From Duganella margarita (lineage in GTDB: Bacteria > Pseudomonadota > Gammaproteobacteria > Burkholderiales > Burkholderiaceae_D), in contig NZ_WWCS01000025.1 in the NCBI RefSeq assembly GCF_009857535.1, positions 1-64,000 on the forward strand: a stretch of 64,000 nt of DNA, read 5' to 3'. Shown piece by piece: positions 16,675-25,959 of this stretch. The position numbers and the translations under genes are program-made. Under the pieces are notes generated by a model that saw only the letters and a list, made by a program, of their open reading frames with translations, was not told where the DNA came from and searched no databases. How positions within the stretch are numbered: the stretch's first letter is position 1; each line of letters opens with the position of its first letter.

Positions 16675-17796
16675 TCAGTCTTTCTTGTTACGCGAACGCT
16701 TGTACGCGGCCAACAGCGCCAGCGGATGATAGCGGTGGTTCAGATTCAGTCGCCAGGCGAACAGGCCACACACCACCAGCAGCGCCGCCACGTGCAGCGG
16801 CCACCACGACAGCCCGAAGCCGAACTGGCCCTGCTTGACGCTGGCCTCGACCAGTTTGACGAAGTTGCTATAGCTGAAAAACACCAGCATCGCGATAATC
16901 AGATTGGCCGAGCTACCCGCGCGCGGATTGACGAAGCCCAGCGGCACCGCCAGCAGAATCAGCACCAGGCACGTGAGCGGCTGGGCGATACGCCACAACA
17001 GCTCCGCGCGCGCCACGCTGCCGGTTTGCTTGAGCAAATCCATGGTCGGCAAGGCGACTGCTTCGTGATCGGACTCCAGTTCCTGCGTCTGCTGCGTAAC
17101 GCGCATGCTGTAGCTGTCGAACTCCATGGTCTGGAAGTCAGCCTGGCCCGGCGTGCCCTGATAACGGCGGCCGTTCTTCAGCACCAGATAGCGCTCGCCT
17201 TTCGAACCGGTGTTGATCACGCCCTCGCGCGCGACGATGACGGCGTCACCGCGGGCGTCGGTCGTATTCACAAAGACGTTCTGCACCACGGCCGATTTGC
17301 CGGCCACGCCTTCGACGAAGAAGATGCGGTTGGCGGCGGCGGATTCCTTGAACTGGCCCGGCGAGACTTTTTGCAGATCCTCGCGCTTTTCAAAGCGCTC
17401 CACGTACTCCATGCTTTTCTGCTTGGCCCACGGCGTGGCGACGAAACTCAGGCCGGCGGTGATCAGCACCAGCGGCAGGCCGAAAGTGAGCACCGGCCGT
17501 ATCCAGCGCAGCAGGCTCATACCGGAGGCAAACCACACCACCATTTCGGAATCGCGGTAGGTCCGCGTGACCACCATCAGCACCGAAATAAAGCTGGTGA
17601 GGATCACGAGAGTTGGCAGATAATTCAGCACGGCGAAAGCGATCAACGCGATGACGTCACCCGAAGCGGCTTTGCCGCCGGCGGCTTTGCCGAGCACCCC
17701 GATCAGGGTCCAGGTGACGCTGATACTGAACAGCACAGTGAAGGTAGCCCCGGCAGCACTGGCCATTTCTCGTCGTAGGGCGCGTTGAAAGATCAT
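16675..17796 (-). CDS. lptF: LPS export ABC transporter permease LptF
   Basis: The protein has 373 aa with the LptF layout: an N-terminal helix group, a periplasmic domain (about 130-260) and three C-terminal helices. The opening MIFQRALRREMASAAGATF is the usual betaproteobacterial start. No ribosome binding site is seen; instead TATAAT lies on the minus strand five bases before the ATG, so the mRNA may be leaderless. It is first in the lptF-lptG-cbiX-like operon and divergent from pepA. Confidence 0.95.
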   Translation of the reverse strand: MIFQRALRREMASAAGATFTVLFSISVTWTLIGVLGKAAGGKAASGDVIALIAFAVLNYLPTLVILTSFISVLMVVTRTYRDSEMVVWFASGMSLLRWIRPVLTFGLPLVLITAGLSFVATPWAKQKSMEYVERFEKREDLQKVSPGQFKESAAANRIFFVEGVAGKSAVVQNVFVNTTDARGDAVIVAREGVINTGSKGERYLVLKNGRRYQGTPGQADFQTMEFDSYSMRVTQQTQELESDHEAVALPTMDLLKQTGSVARAELLWRIAQPLTCLVLILLAVPLGFVNPRAGSSANLIIAMLVFFSYSNFVKLVEASVKQGQFGFGLSWWPLHVAALLVVCGLFAWRLNLNHRYHPLALLAAYKRSRNKKD

Positions 17797-17801
17797 TGAA
17801 G

Positions 17802-17807
17802 ATTATA
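17802..17807 (-). promoter_or_regulatory. Possible -10 box of lptF, five bases before the start codon
   Basis: TATAAT reads on the minus strand with CTTCA between it and the lptF ATG. The usual distance from a -10 box to the first transcribed base would put the transcript start at the A of the ATG. There is no clear -35 hexamer at 17 bp and no Shine-Dalgarno sequence. Confidence 0.4.
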
Positions 17808-17881
17808 ATTCGGTAGTTTGGCCCATATATACGCTATACGGGACCACAAGTTTTAAGTACGTACACGACACGGAGAATCAA

Positions 17882-19375
17882 ATGGACTTTAGCATAAAAG
17901 CATTCGACACAAAAAACACCATCGCTACGGCCAAAGCCGGCGTCATCGCCGTCGCGGTCTTCGAGAACAAAAAGCTGTCGCAAGCTGCCAAGGCGCTGGA
18001 CGGCGCCGGTGAAATCACGGCCGCGCTCAAGTCCGGCGACATTACCGGCAAAGCCGGCACCACCCTGCTGCTGCGCGGCGTCAAAGGCGCCAGCGCCGAA
18101 CGCGTGCTGCTGGTGGGCCTGGGCAGCGACGAAACCGTCAGCGAGAAAAGCTTTGCCGGCGGCGTGGTTGCGGCACTGAAGGTATTCTCCACCCTGGGCA
18201 CGAGCGACGCTATTATCGCACTGCCAGCCACTGAAGTGAAAGAGCGTGACGTCAATTGGGCGATCCGCTGCGTGGTGCAGAGCGCCCACGAGTCGATCTT
18301 CCGCACCGATGGCCAGAAGAGCAAGAAGGATCCGGCACCGGCCGGCGTCAAGAAAATCGCCCTGGCCGTGCCGAGCACCGCCGCCACCAAGGTCGCGCTG
18401 GCGCAAGCCGTGGCCATCGCCAACGGCATGGACCTGACCAAGGAACTGGGCAACCTGTCGGCCAACGTCTGCACCCCGACCTACCTGGCCAACACCGCCA
18501 AGAAACTGGGCAAGGACTACAAGTTCGACGTCGAAGTGCTGGACCGCAAACAGCTGGAAGCGCTGAAGATGAACAGCTTCCTGTCGGTGACTAACGGCAG
18601 CGAGCAGCCGCCGAAGTTCATCATCATCAAGCACATGGGCGGCAAGCCGAAGGATGCCCCGGTGGTGCTGGTCGGTAAAGGCATCACCTTCGACACCGGC
18701 GGCATTTCGCTGAAGGCCGGTCCCGGCATGGACGAGATGAAGTACGACATGGGCGGCGCCGCTTCGGTACTGGGCACCTTCCGCGCCATCGGTGAAATGA
18801 ACCTGAAGCTGAACGTGATCGGCGTGATCGCTTCGTGCGAGAACATGCCGTCGGGCCGCGCCACCAAGCCGGGCGACATCGTCACTTCGATGAACGGTCT
18901 GACCATCGAAATCCTGAACACCGACGCCGAAGGCCGGCTGGTGCTGTGCGATGCGCTGACCTACGCCGAGCGCTTCAACCCGGCCGCCGTGATCGACATC
19001 GCCACGCTGACTGGCGCCTGCATCGTCGCGCTGGGCCACCACAAGAGCGGCCTGTTCACCCGCGACGACGAGGTCCACAACGCGCTGGCCGATGAGCTCA
19101 TGGCCGCCGGTAAAAACGCCGGCGACACCGCATGGCGCCTGCCGATCGGTGAAGAGTACAACGAGCAGCTGAAGTCCAACTTCGCCGATCTGGCCAACAT
19201 CGGCACGCCGGGCGGCGCGTCGTGCACTGCGGCCGCGTTCCTGGAGAACTTCACCCGCAAGTACACCTGGGCGCATCTGGACATCGCCGGCACCGCATGG
19301 AAATCAGGCGGCGCGAAAGGCGCCACCGGCCGTCCAGTGCCGCTGCTGTCGAACTTCCTGATTAGCCGCGCATAG
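17882..19375 (+). CDS. pepA: Leucyl aminopeptidase (M17)
   Basis: The protein has 497 aa. It is a hexameric cytosolic two-metal aminopeptidase removing N-terminal residues, with Leu preferred. The metal and active-site motifs are GKGITFDTGGISLK, MDEMKYDMGGAA and the signature NTDAEGRL, with CENMPSGRATKPGDIV between them. The start has GGAG at seven bases. It is divergent from lptF, a gene order common in proteobacteria. A repeat element follows the stop codon. Confidence 0.96.
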   Translation: MDFSIKAFDTKNTIATAKAGVIAVAVFENKKLSQAAKALDGAGEITAALKSGDITGKAGTTLLLRGVKGASAERVLLVGLGSDETVSEKSFAGGVVAALKVFSTLGTSDAIIALPATEVKERDVNWAIRCVVQSAHESIFRTDGQKSKKDPAPAGVKKIALAVPSTAATKVALAQAVAIANGMDLTKELGNLSANVCTPTYLANTAKKLGKDYKFDVEVLDRKQLEALKMNSFLSVTNGSEQPPKFIIIKHMGGKPKDAPVVLVGKGITFDTGGISLKAGPGMDEMKYDMGGAASVLGTFRAIGEMNLKLNVIGVIASCENMPSGRATKPGDIVTSMNGLTIEILNTDAEGRLVLCDALTYAERFNPAAVIDIATLTGACIVALGHHKSGLFTRDDEVHNALADELMAAGKNAGDTAWRLPIGEEYNEQLKSNFADLANIGTPGGASCTAAAFLENFTRKYTWAHLDIAGTAWKSGGAKGATGRPVPLLSNFLISRA

Positions 19376-19384
19376 CCGGCGCGG

Positions 19385-19440
19385 CATGGACTCCCGCCTG
19401 CGCGGGAGTGACGTCCTCCCCGCGAAAGCGGGGATCCATG
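19385..19440. repeat. Bipartite inverted repeat, copy 3 (after pepA), opposite arrangement
   Basis: The two palindromic units are ACTCCCGCCTGCGCGGGAGT and CTCCCCGCGAAAGCGGGGAT, joined by GACGTC. Here the CATGGA ends point outward and the GACG ends inward, the reverse of the other four copies. The basic unit is therefore a single element of about 27 bp that can pair in either orientation. It lies between the convergent pepA and lipoprotein genes. Confidence 0.8.
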
Positions 19441-19442
19441 CA

Positions 19443-19883
19443 CTAGAACAGGGTCACGCCGGCTGCCGGCGCTGGCCCGTCTTCCTTGTCCTGGGCCGGG
19501 CGCATGACCACCGTCAGTATCGACGGGTAGTCGTAGCCCGCGCCCGTATTGCGGTCCACATACAGGCCCACGCCCGCCGTCAACACCAGGTTGCCCCAGA
19601 TATTGCCGTCGGCCCGGGAGTCCACTTTCTCGTAAGCCCAGCCCTTGCCCGTCTTCTCGCAGTCGATGCGCAGCGGTCCCGCGCTCTTGCGCAGCGTCAC
19701 GCGCGCCGGCGTGGTGACAAACCATTTGCCCATGTCGTTGTACAGCACGCAGCCGACACCGGCGATCTCGCGGTGATCGAGCACGGTCTGCACCAGCACG
19801 TTTTGGTCGGTTGATTCGGTCAGGGAAGCACAGCCCGCCAACGAGGCGAACAACGCGACCGCTGCAGCGGGGCGGAGATACAT
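19443..19883 (-). CDS. Small lipoprotein of unknown function
   Basis: The protein has 146 aa. The ATG at 19883 gives MYLRPAAAVALFASLAGCAS, a lipoprotein signal with lipobox LAGC; a longer reading frame upstream would bury it. The mature part has two further Cys residues (GVGCVLYN and RIDCEKTGKGW) that could form a disulfide, and a hydrophobic stretch NLVLTAGVGLYVDRNTGAGYDYP. It probably sits in the outer or inner membrane facing the periplasm. I do not recognise a family. Confidence 0.75.
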   Translation of the reverse strand: MYLRPAAAVALFASLAGCASLTESTDQNVLVQTVLDHREIAGVGCVLYNDMGKWFVTTPARVTLRKSAGPLRIDCEKTGKGWAYEKVDSRADGNIWGNLVLTAGVGLYVDRNTGAGYDYPSILTVVMRPAQDKEDGPAPAAGVTLF

Positions 19884-19998
19884 GGTCTGTCTCAGGAATA
19901 TCGATACAGACCAGTGTAGCAGCCCGCTGGCGGTTTCGGTCGCTTGATCAAACGGCGTAAAGCCTTGCACTTTACGCCTTCCAGCTCTGGCCCTTGCT

Positions 19999-20409
19999 TC
20001 AGGCGTTGTGGCGGTCCATAACCTTGGACGCCACCGGCGCGTCGGCCTGCTCCTGCTGCTTCTTCTTCAGGCCCTGCACCACTTTCAGGATGTCATCCAT
20101 GCCGCGCTCGCCGCCCAGCGTCGAGAAGGCATCCAGCACCTCGTTCAGCACCTGATTGCGCACGGCCGCTTCGTCAGGGTTGATTTCCGGTGGACGTTGC
20201 AGGGCAACCGCGGCGCGCTTCTCAGCGGCGGCAGCTTCCTTCTGCGCAGCGGTCTTGCGGCCGCCTGGCGGTTTGCCATGTTCCAGCGCCGCTTGCCAGA
20301 TTACCCAGCGGCGTTGTGTTTCGAAGACCAGGTACTCTTCTGGCTTGTCTTCACGACGGCGTACAATATGGCCATCGCGCTGTGCCCATGCCTCAAATGC
20401 AGTTCGCAT
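19999..20409 (-). CDS. Hypothetical protein with a short WQAA-type N-terminal motif
   Basis: The protein has 136 aa. The ATG at 20409 has AAAGGGA at seven bases and is preferred to an upstream GTG at 20436. Residues 1-42 (FEAWAQRDGH, then YLVFETQRRWVIWQAAL) resemble short segments seen in phage-derived hypothetical proteins. The middle is rich in Ala, Lys and Glu (about 52-75), and the C-terminus is helical with LNEVLDAFSTLGGERGMDDI. No function can be assigned. Confidence 0.7.
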   Translation of the reverse strand: MRTAFEAWAQRDGHIVRRREDKPEEYLVFETQRRWVIWQAALEHGKPPGGRKTAAQKEAAAAEKRAAVALQRPPEINPDEAAVRNQVLNEVLDAFSTLGGERGMDDILKVVQGLKKKQQEQADAPVASKVMDRHNA

Positions 20410-20808
20410 TTTTTCATCCCTTTGTAAATGCGCCACGCGCCATTCACTATAAAAACCACAAGTAATTTCCGTATAGTATCATTTATTGCGTCACCTCAAC
20501 ACAAAAAGATACACAAATTACGCTGTTTTAGTTGCTAAACGGAAACACAAGTTTTCCACTCAATTTGTACTAGTATATTTCTATTTTGCTTATTTTGTCT
20601 TGGTTTCCAGTTCTATTTTGACAACGACGAGACAGTATTGGCAATTTTTTTTTGATTTCACATATTTTGCAACATTTTAGGCCCTGCCACATGATTAAAG
20701 GAAGGGTTTTTCATGTTTTTTCATACAAGTTTTCAAAGTGATAACCGATGTGTTAAATCTCGATGCTGTAAGATGCAAGCCACATGAACTGCAAGAAAGT
20801 ACAACTAC
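20410..20808. other. AT-rich intergenic region upstream of the exonuclease gene
   Basis: This 400-bp stretch is markedly richer in A and T than the surrounding genes, especially 20470-20700, with several A and T runs including a run of nine T near 20646-20654. No open frame has host-like codon use; a 64-codon frame at 20486-20680 is full of Phe and Tyr and looks spurious. The region must hold divergent promoters for the hypothetical gene and the exonuclease gene. TTGACA is present near 20618 without a good -10 box at the right distance. Confidence 0.5.
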
Positions 20809-21573
20809 ATGAAATTAGCTACTTGGAATGTTAACTCTTTGAACGTAAGACTGCCGCACGTTATGAAATGGCTAGAGGAAAACCCTACTGATGTGCTAGC
20901 CATCCAAGAAACAAAGTTGACAGACGACAAGTTTCCGCTGGCGGCGCTCGAAGCGGCCGGCTACCACGTGGCTTATACGGGCCAAAAGACCTATAACGGC
21001 GTGGCCATCATCTCCAGGTTGCCGATCCACGATATCGTCAAGAACAACCCCAAATTCGACGACCCCCAGCAGCGCATCATCGCCGGCACCATCGACGGCG
21101 TGCGCGTGGTATGCGCCTATGTGCCCAACGGCCAGGCGGTCGGCTCGGACAAGTTCGAATACAAGATGGCCTGGCTGAATGCCTTCCACGACTGGATCAA
21201 GGAAGAAGCGGCGCAGCATCCGCAACTGGCGGTGGTGGGCGACTACAACATCGCGCCGGAAGACCGCGACGTGCACGACCCGGCCGCGTGGGAAGGCATG
21301 GTGCATGTGTCGCCGCAAGAACGCGCGCAGCTCCAGCGCCTGCTGGACCTCGGCCTGACCGACGCCTTCCGCCTGTTCGAGCAAGCGGAAAAATCGTACA
21401 GCTGGTGGGACTATCGCGGCCTCGGCTTCCGCCTCAACAAAGGACTGCGCATCGACCACCTGCTGCTGTCGGACGCATTGAAGCAGCGCTGCACCGCCTG
21501 CGTGATCGACCGCGTGCCGCGCAAATGGGACCAGCCGTCGGACCACACGCCGGTGATCGCCACCTTCGCCTGA
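20809..21573 (+). CDS. xth: Exodeoxyribonuclease III / AP endonuclease
   Basis: The protein has 254 aa. It repairs abasic sites and removes 3' blocking groups. Family motifs are MKLATWNVNSLNVRLPHV, IQETKLTD with the metal-binding Glu, VPNGQAVGSDKFEYK, VVGDYNIAPEDRDVHDP, YSWWDYRG and DHTPVIATF with the catalytic Asp-His. The start has AGAAAG upstream. It ends six bases from the convergent PAS-GGDEF-EAL gene, leaving no space for a dedicated terminator. Confidence 0.93.
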   Translation: MKLATWNVNSLNVRLPHVMKWLEENPTDVLAIQETKLTDDKFPLAALEAAGYHVAYTGQKTYNGVAIISRLPIHDIVKNNPKFDDPQQRIIAGTIDGVRVVCAYVPNGQAVGSDKFEYKMAWLNAFHDWIKEEAAQHPQLAVVGDYNIAPEDRDVHDPAAWEGMVHVSPQERAQLQRLLDLGLTDAFRLFEQAEKSYSWWDYRGLGFRLNKGLRIDHLLLSDALKQRCTACVIDRVPRKWDQPSDHTPVIATFA

Positions 21574-21579
21574 TCCAGG

Positions 21580-24216
21580 CTAGCAGCGCGGCAGCAGCAG
21601 CTGGGCCGTGGCGTGCGGCACCGGCTGCGAGAACAGATAGCCCTGCGCGAACTGACAGCCGTGCCGCTGCAGCAGCGCATACTGCCCTTCGGTCTCCACG
21701 CCCTCCGCCACCACCGACAGCTGCAAGCTGTGCGACAGCGCGATGATCGCCGCCACGATGGCGCGGTCTTCCGCGCTCTGCTCCAGATCCTTGATGAAGG
21801 CACGGTCAATCTTGATCTTCTTGACCGGGAAGCGCTTCAGGTAAGCCAGCGACGAATAGCCGGTGCCGAAATCGTCGATCGACAGGCGGATGCCCATGGC
21901 GTTGATGTGGCCGAGGATTTCCAGCGTCTGCTCGCCATGCTGCATCAGCGCCGTTTCGGTGATTTCAAACTCGATCAGCGCCGGGTCGATGCCGGTGTCG
22001 TCGAGAATGGCGCGGATCGACTCCACCAGGCCGCGATGCATGAACTGGCGCGCCGACAGGTTGACCGCCAGCGGCACCGGCATCATGCCCTGGCTGTGCC
22101 ACAGCATGCTTTGCTTGCAGGCCTGGCGGATCACCCATTCCCCGATCGGCACGATCATGCCGTTTTCCTCGATGATGGGAATGAACTGGTCCGGCATCAC
22201 CAATTCACCACCCTTGCCATCCTTGCCGCCCCGTCGCCAGCGCAGCAGCACTTCCATCGCATGCAGGCGGCGCGTGCCGATGTCCATGATCGGCTGGAAG
22301 TACAGCTCGAATTCGTGGGCCGCCAGGGCGCCGCGCAGGCTGGTCTCCAGCTCGAAGTGACGCGCCGCCGTCAGGTTCATCGACTCCTTGAAGAACTGGT
22401 AGTTGTTACGGCCGCTGGCCTTGGCGTGGTACATGGCGCCGTCGGCGCTGCGCATCAGCGTCTCCACATCGCCGCCGTCGTCCGGATACACGCTGATGCC
22501 GATCGATGGCGTGATGTGCAGGTTGCGGCCCTCCAGCGGGAAGCTTTCGGCCAGCGCCTCGATAATCTTCTCGGCCACCTGCCCCGCTTCGTCGGAGGTG
22601 CGGATGCCCGGCACCAGCACCACGAATTCATCGCCGCCCAGGCGCGCCACGGTATCGCTGGCGCGTACCGCGCGGCACAAGCGGCTAGCCACTTCCTTCA
22701 GCAGCTGGTCGCCGGTCATGTGTCCCAGCGAATCGTTGATGGTCTTGAAGCGGTCAAGGTCGATGAACATCACCGCCAGCTTGCGGTCGAAGCGCTCCGC
22801 AGCCAGCATGGCGCGGTCCAGGCGGTCCGATAGCAAGGCGCGATTGGGCAGGCCGGTCAAGCTGTCGTGGTAGGCCATGTGATGCACGCGCGCCTCGGCC
22901 TGGCGGCGCTCGACAATCTCGCCCTGCAGCTGCGCATTGGCGCCGGCCAGTTCGGCGGTGCGTTCCTGCACCCGCAGTTCCAGCTCGTCGCGCGCGCGCG
23001 CCACCGCTTCCGCCGCCTCGCGCCGCGCGGTGATATCGTCCACCAGCCACACCGAGCGGCCGCTGTTCTCCGCCAGATCGAACGGGCGGCCGGACAGGCG
23101 CGCCCAGAAGGTACTGCCGTCCTTGCGTACCAGTTCATATTCCGAGACATTGACCTGGCCGGCACGGAAATCGCGCACCGTCGCCGCGCGCGCCTGCTCC
23201 CACGCGTCCTTGTCGGCGTAGAAGGCCTGCACGCTCAGATGATTCATCTCGCCCGGAGCGTAGCCGAACAATTCTTCCATCTTGCGGTTGCAGCGCAGGT
23301 TGAAGCCGCCCTCCACCACCGAGATGCCCAGCACCGCGCTGTCCAGGATGGCCTGGTTTTCCAGCAGCGCGTTGCGCAGCGCTTCCTCCGCGCGTTTTTG
23401 CTCGGTGCGGTCTTCGATCACCCAGATCGTGCCTTGCGACGGATCGTGCGGGTTGACCACGTAGCCGATCAGCTGCGCCCACAGGGTGCTGTCGTCGGAG
23501 CGGCGCATTTCAATTTCGGTCTGGAACGGCTTGCCGATGGAGAGGAAGGGATAGGCTTCGGCGCCCAGCTTGTCGTAGGCTTCCTGCGACGGGTACAGCG
23601 CGCGGCCAGGCAGGCCAAGGCCGGAATGCTCGTCGTAGCCAAACATCTCGGCGAAGCCGCGGTTGTAGCGGGTGACCACGCGGTTTTTGGTAAACAGGAT
23701 GCTCATCGAGGCATTGGTCATGATGGCCTCGACCTCCATCTGCGTTTGCAGCGAGTTCGTTACGTCTTCCAGGATCCAGATGGTGCCGCTGCCGCGATGT
23801 TCAAAGTCGACCGCGTTGGCGCGCACGCGGCACCAGAACAAGCTGCCGTCCTTGCGCTTGAACTGCCAGGGCGATTTCTCGAACGGCAGGCCGCTGCTCA
23901 GCAACGGCGTCGCCTCGCGGCCGAAAGCATCGTACGCTTCGGGCGACGGGAACACCACCGACGAGTGCTGCCCTTCCAGCTCGCCCGGCGCGTAGCCGAA
24001 CATTTCCGTCATACGGGCGTTACAACGCATCATGACCTGCGATTTGCTGAACAGGATACCTATCGAGGCGTTGTCGAAGATGGCCTTCTGCTCCAGCAGC
24101 ATGCGGCGCAGCTGTTCTTCACGCAGGACGCGCTGGTCATCGCTAGCATCGGTGGCATCGGTGGTATCGGAAAGCATCGTCGCCAGATAGTAAACTACAT
24201 TACTGGCGATCGCCAT
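21580..24216 (-). CDS. PAS-PAS-PAS-GGDEF-EAL cyclic-di-GMP protein
   Basis: The protein has about 878 aa and no membrane segments. Three PAS domains span about 30-155, 155-285 and 285-405, followed by a coiled coil, a GGDEF domain (about 445-605) and an EAL domain (about 625-870). The cyclase motif is RLGGDEF, preceded by RASD five residues upstream, an intact inhibitory I-site. The EAL residues are kept (EVLLRW in place of EALLRW, NLSARQF, EITETAL, DDFGTGYSS, KIDRAF, EGVET), so both activities look possible. The start is uncertain: 24216 and 24177 both lack a strong ribosome binding site. Confidence 0.93.
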   Translation of the reverse strand: MAIASNVVYYLATMLSDTTDATDASDDQRVLREEQLRRMLLEQKAIFDNASIGILFSKSQVMMRCNARMTEMFGYAPGELEGQHSSVVFPSPEAYDAFGREATPLLSSGLPFEKSPWQFKRKDGSLFWCRVRANAVDFEHRGSGTIWILEDVTNSLQTQMEVEAIMTNASMSILFTKNRVVTRYNRGFAEMFGYDEHSGLGLPGRALYPSQEAYDKLGAEAYPFLSIGKPFQTEIEMRRSDDSTLWAQLIGYVVNPHDPSQGTIWVIEDRTEQKRAEEALRNALLENQAILDSAVLGISVVEGGFNLRCNRKMEELFGYAPGEMNHLSVQAFYADKDAWEQARAATVRDFRAGQVNVSEYELVRKDGSTFWARLSGRPFDLAENSGRSVWLVDDITARREAAEAVARARDELELRVQERTAELAGANAQLQGEIVERRQAEARVHHMAYHDSLTGLPNRALLSDRLDRAMLAAERFDRKLAVMFIDLDRFKTINDSLGHMTGDQLLKEVASRLCRAVRASDTVARLGGDEFVVLVPGIRTSDEAGQVAEKIIEALAESFPLEGRNLHITPSIGISVYPDDGGDVETLMRSADGAMYHAKASGRNNYQFFKESMNLTAARHFELETSLRGALAAHEFELYFQPIMDIGTRRLHAMEVLLRWRRGGKDGKGGELVMPDQFIPIIEENGMIVPIGEWVIRQACKQSMLWHSQGMMPVPLAVNLSARQFMHRGLVESIRAILDDTGIDPALIEFEITETALMQHGEQTLEILGHINAMGIRLSIDDFGTGYSSLAYLKRFPVKKIKIDRAFIKDLEQSAEDRAIVAAIIALSHSLQLSVVAEGVETEGQYALLQRHGCQFAQGYLFSQPVPHATAQLLLPRC

Positions 24217-24239
24217 GAATGTACTTGTGCCGTGCCTCT

Positions 24240-24274
24240 AAAAACGACAACGCCCGGCGGCGCCGGGCGTTGTC
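24240..24274 (-). terminator. Rho-independent terminator of the prp-actP transcript
   Basis: GACAACGCCCGGC and GCCGGGCGTTGTC form a 13-bp perfect stem with a 3-base loop, followed on the minus strand by G and five T. It lies 24 bases after the actP stop codon and marks the end of the long minus-strand transcript. Confidence 0.85.
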
Positions 24275-24297
24275 TTTACTGCAAAGTGGTGTCTATA

Positions 24298-25959
24298 TCA
24301 ATGCGCGCTGGCGCCGGCCGCACCGATACCGGTTTCGGAGCGCATTTGCTGTGCCTCGTAGCCGGCACGGTCGATGCGCGCGCGGTCACTCTTGTCCAGC
24401 ACCGAGAACAGCCAGATGCCCAGGAAGCCGGCCGGCATCGAGAAGATGGCCGGCGACGCGTACGGGAACAGCGCGTCGGCGTGGCCCAGCACATCGACCC
24501 ACACGGATTTGGACAGCACGGTCATCACCAGCGCCAGCGTCAGGCCGATAAAGCCGCCGATGGTGGCGCCGCGCGTGGTGCAGTTCTTCCACAACACGGA
24601 CATGAACAACACCGGGAAGTTGGCCGATGCCGCAATCGCAAACGCCAGCGATACCATGAAGGCGATGTTTTGCTTCTCGAACGCGATACCCAGCACCACG
24701 GCGATGATGCCCAGTGCGATGGTGGTGATCTTCGACACTTTCAGTTCGCTGGCGCCGCTGGCCTGGCCCTTTTTGATGACGGTGGCATACAGGTCATGCG
24801 ACACAGCCGATGCGCCGGACAGCGTCAGGCCTGCCACCACAGCCAGGATGGTGGCGAAGGCCACGGCCGAGATGAAGCCCAGGAAGACGTTGCCGCCTAC
24901 TGCTTTGGCCAGATGCACCGCAGCCATGTTGTTACCGCCCAGGAGCTTGCCCGCTGCGTCCTTGAATTCCGGATTGGTGCTGACCAGGACGATGGCGCCG
25001 AAACCGATGATGAAGGTCAGGATGTAGAAGTAAGCGATCCAGGTGGTGGCCCAGAACACCGACTTGCGTGCTTCCTTCGCGCTCGGCACGGTGAAGAAGC
25101 GCATCAGGATGTGCGGCAGGCCGGCGGTGCCGAACATCAGCGCCATGCCGAACGAGATCGCCGAGACCGGGTCCTTGATGAAGGTGCCGGGACCCATGAT
25201 GGCGTCCTTCTTGGAGTGGACTTCCACCGCTTTGGCGAACAGCGCCTCTGGGCTAAAACTAAACTGCGCCAGCACGGCAAACGCCATGAAGCTGGCGCCG
25301 CCCAGCAGCATCACCGCTTTGATGATCTGCACCCAGGTGGTGGCGGTCATACCGCCGAACAGCACGTAAATCATCATCAACGTACCAACCAGCACCACGG
25401 CGATCCAGTATTCGAGACCGAACAGCAGTTTAATCAGCTGGCCGGCACCGACCATCTGCGCGATCAGGTAGAAGGCCACCACCACCAGCGTGCCGGAAGC
25501 GGAGAAGATGCGGATCGGCGCCTGCTTGAAGCGGTAGGCGGCGACGTCGGCAAAGGTGAAGCGGCCCAGGTTACGCAGGCGCTCCGCCATCAGGAAGGTG
25601 ATGACCGGCCAGCCGACCAGGAAGCCGATGGCGTAGATCAGGCCATCGTAACCGTTCAGGAATACCGATGCGGAAATGCCGAGGAAGGACGCCGCCGACA
25701 TGAAGTCGCCGGCAATCGCCAGACCGTTCTGGAAGCCGGTGATGCCGCCGCCGGCAGTGTAGAAGTCGGACGCCGAACGGGTTTTCTTCGCCGCCCATTT
25801 GGTGATGAACAGCGTGAACAGCACGAACGCGGCGAACATGATGATCGCGGTCCAGTTGGTCGGCTGGCGCTCGGCCTGGCCCAGGTCTCCACCGGCGGCC
25901 AAGGCGATGCCGCAGGTCGCCAGCAGGGCTGGCGCCATCAGACGTTTCAAGGTGCTCAT
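24298..25959 (-). CDS. actP: Cation/acetate symporter ActP (SSS family)
   Basis: The protein has 553 aa. It is a sodium:solute symporter for acetate and other short-chain monocarboxylates, with a signal-like first segment (MAPALLATCGIALAAG) and about 13 membrane helices. Landmarks are AAKKTRSASDFYTAGGGI, GDFMSAASFLGISA, GYDGLIYAIGFLVGWPV and FGTAGLPHILMRFFTVP. The ATG at 25959 overlaps the yjcH stop as ATGA. It lies downstream of the propionate genes on the same strand, so propionate is a likely physiological substrate here. Confidence 0.93.
   Translation of the reverse strand: MSTLKRLMAPALLATCGIALAAGGDLGQAERQPTNWTAIIMFAAFVLFTLFITKWAAKKTRSASDFYTAGGGITGFQNGLAIAGDFMSAASFLGISASVFLNGYDGLIYAIGFLVGWPVITFLMAERLRNLGRFTFADVAAYRFKQAPIRIFSASGTLVVVAFYLIAQMVGAGQLIKLLFGLEYWIAVVLVGTLMMIYVLFGGMTATTWVQIIKAVMLLGGASFMAFAVLAQFSFSPEALFAKAVEVHSKKDAIMGPGTFIKDPVSAISFGMALMFGTAGLPHILMRFFTVPSAKEARKSVFWATTWIAYFYILTFIIGFGAIVLVSTNPEFKDAAGKLLGGNNMAAVHLAKAVGGNVFLGFISAVAFATILAVVAGLTLSGASAVSHDLYATVIKKGQASGASELKVSKITTIALGIIAVVLGIAFEKQNIAFMVSLAFAIAASANFPVLFMSVLWKNCTTRGATIGGFIGLTLALVMTVLSKSVWVDVLGHADALFPYASPAIFSMPAGFLGIWLFSVLDKSDRARIDRAGYEAQQMRSETGIGAAGASAH

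Noticed and set aside
20618..20650. TTGACA as a promoter for exonuclease III
   Set aside because: No -10-like hexamer lies at 16-18 bp, and the distance to the start codon would be nearly 200 bases.
20486..20680. 64-codon open frame in the AT-rich region
   Set aside because: Composition-driven, Phe/Tyr-rich, no ribosome binding site and no family resemblance.
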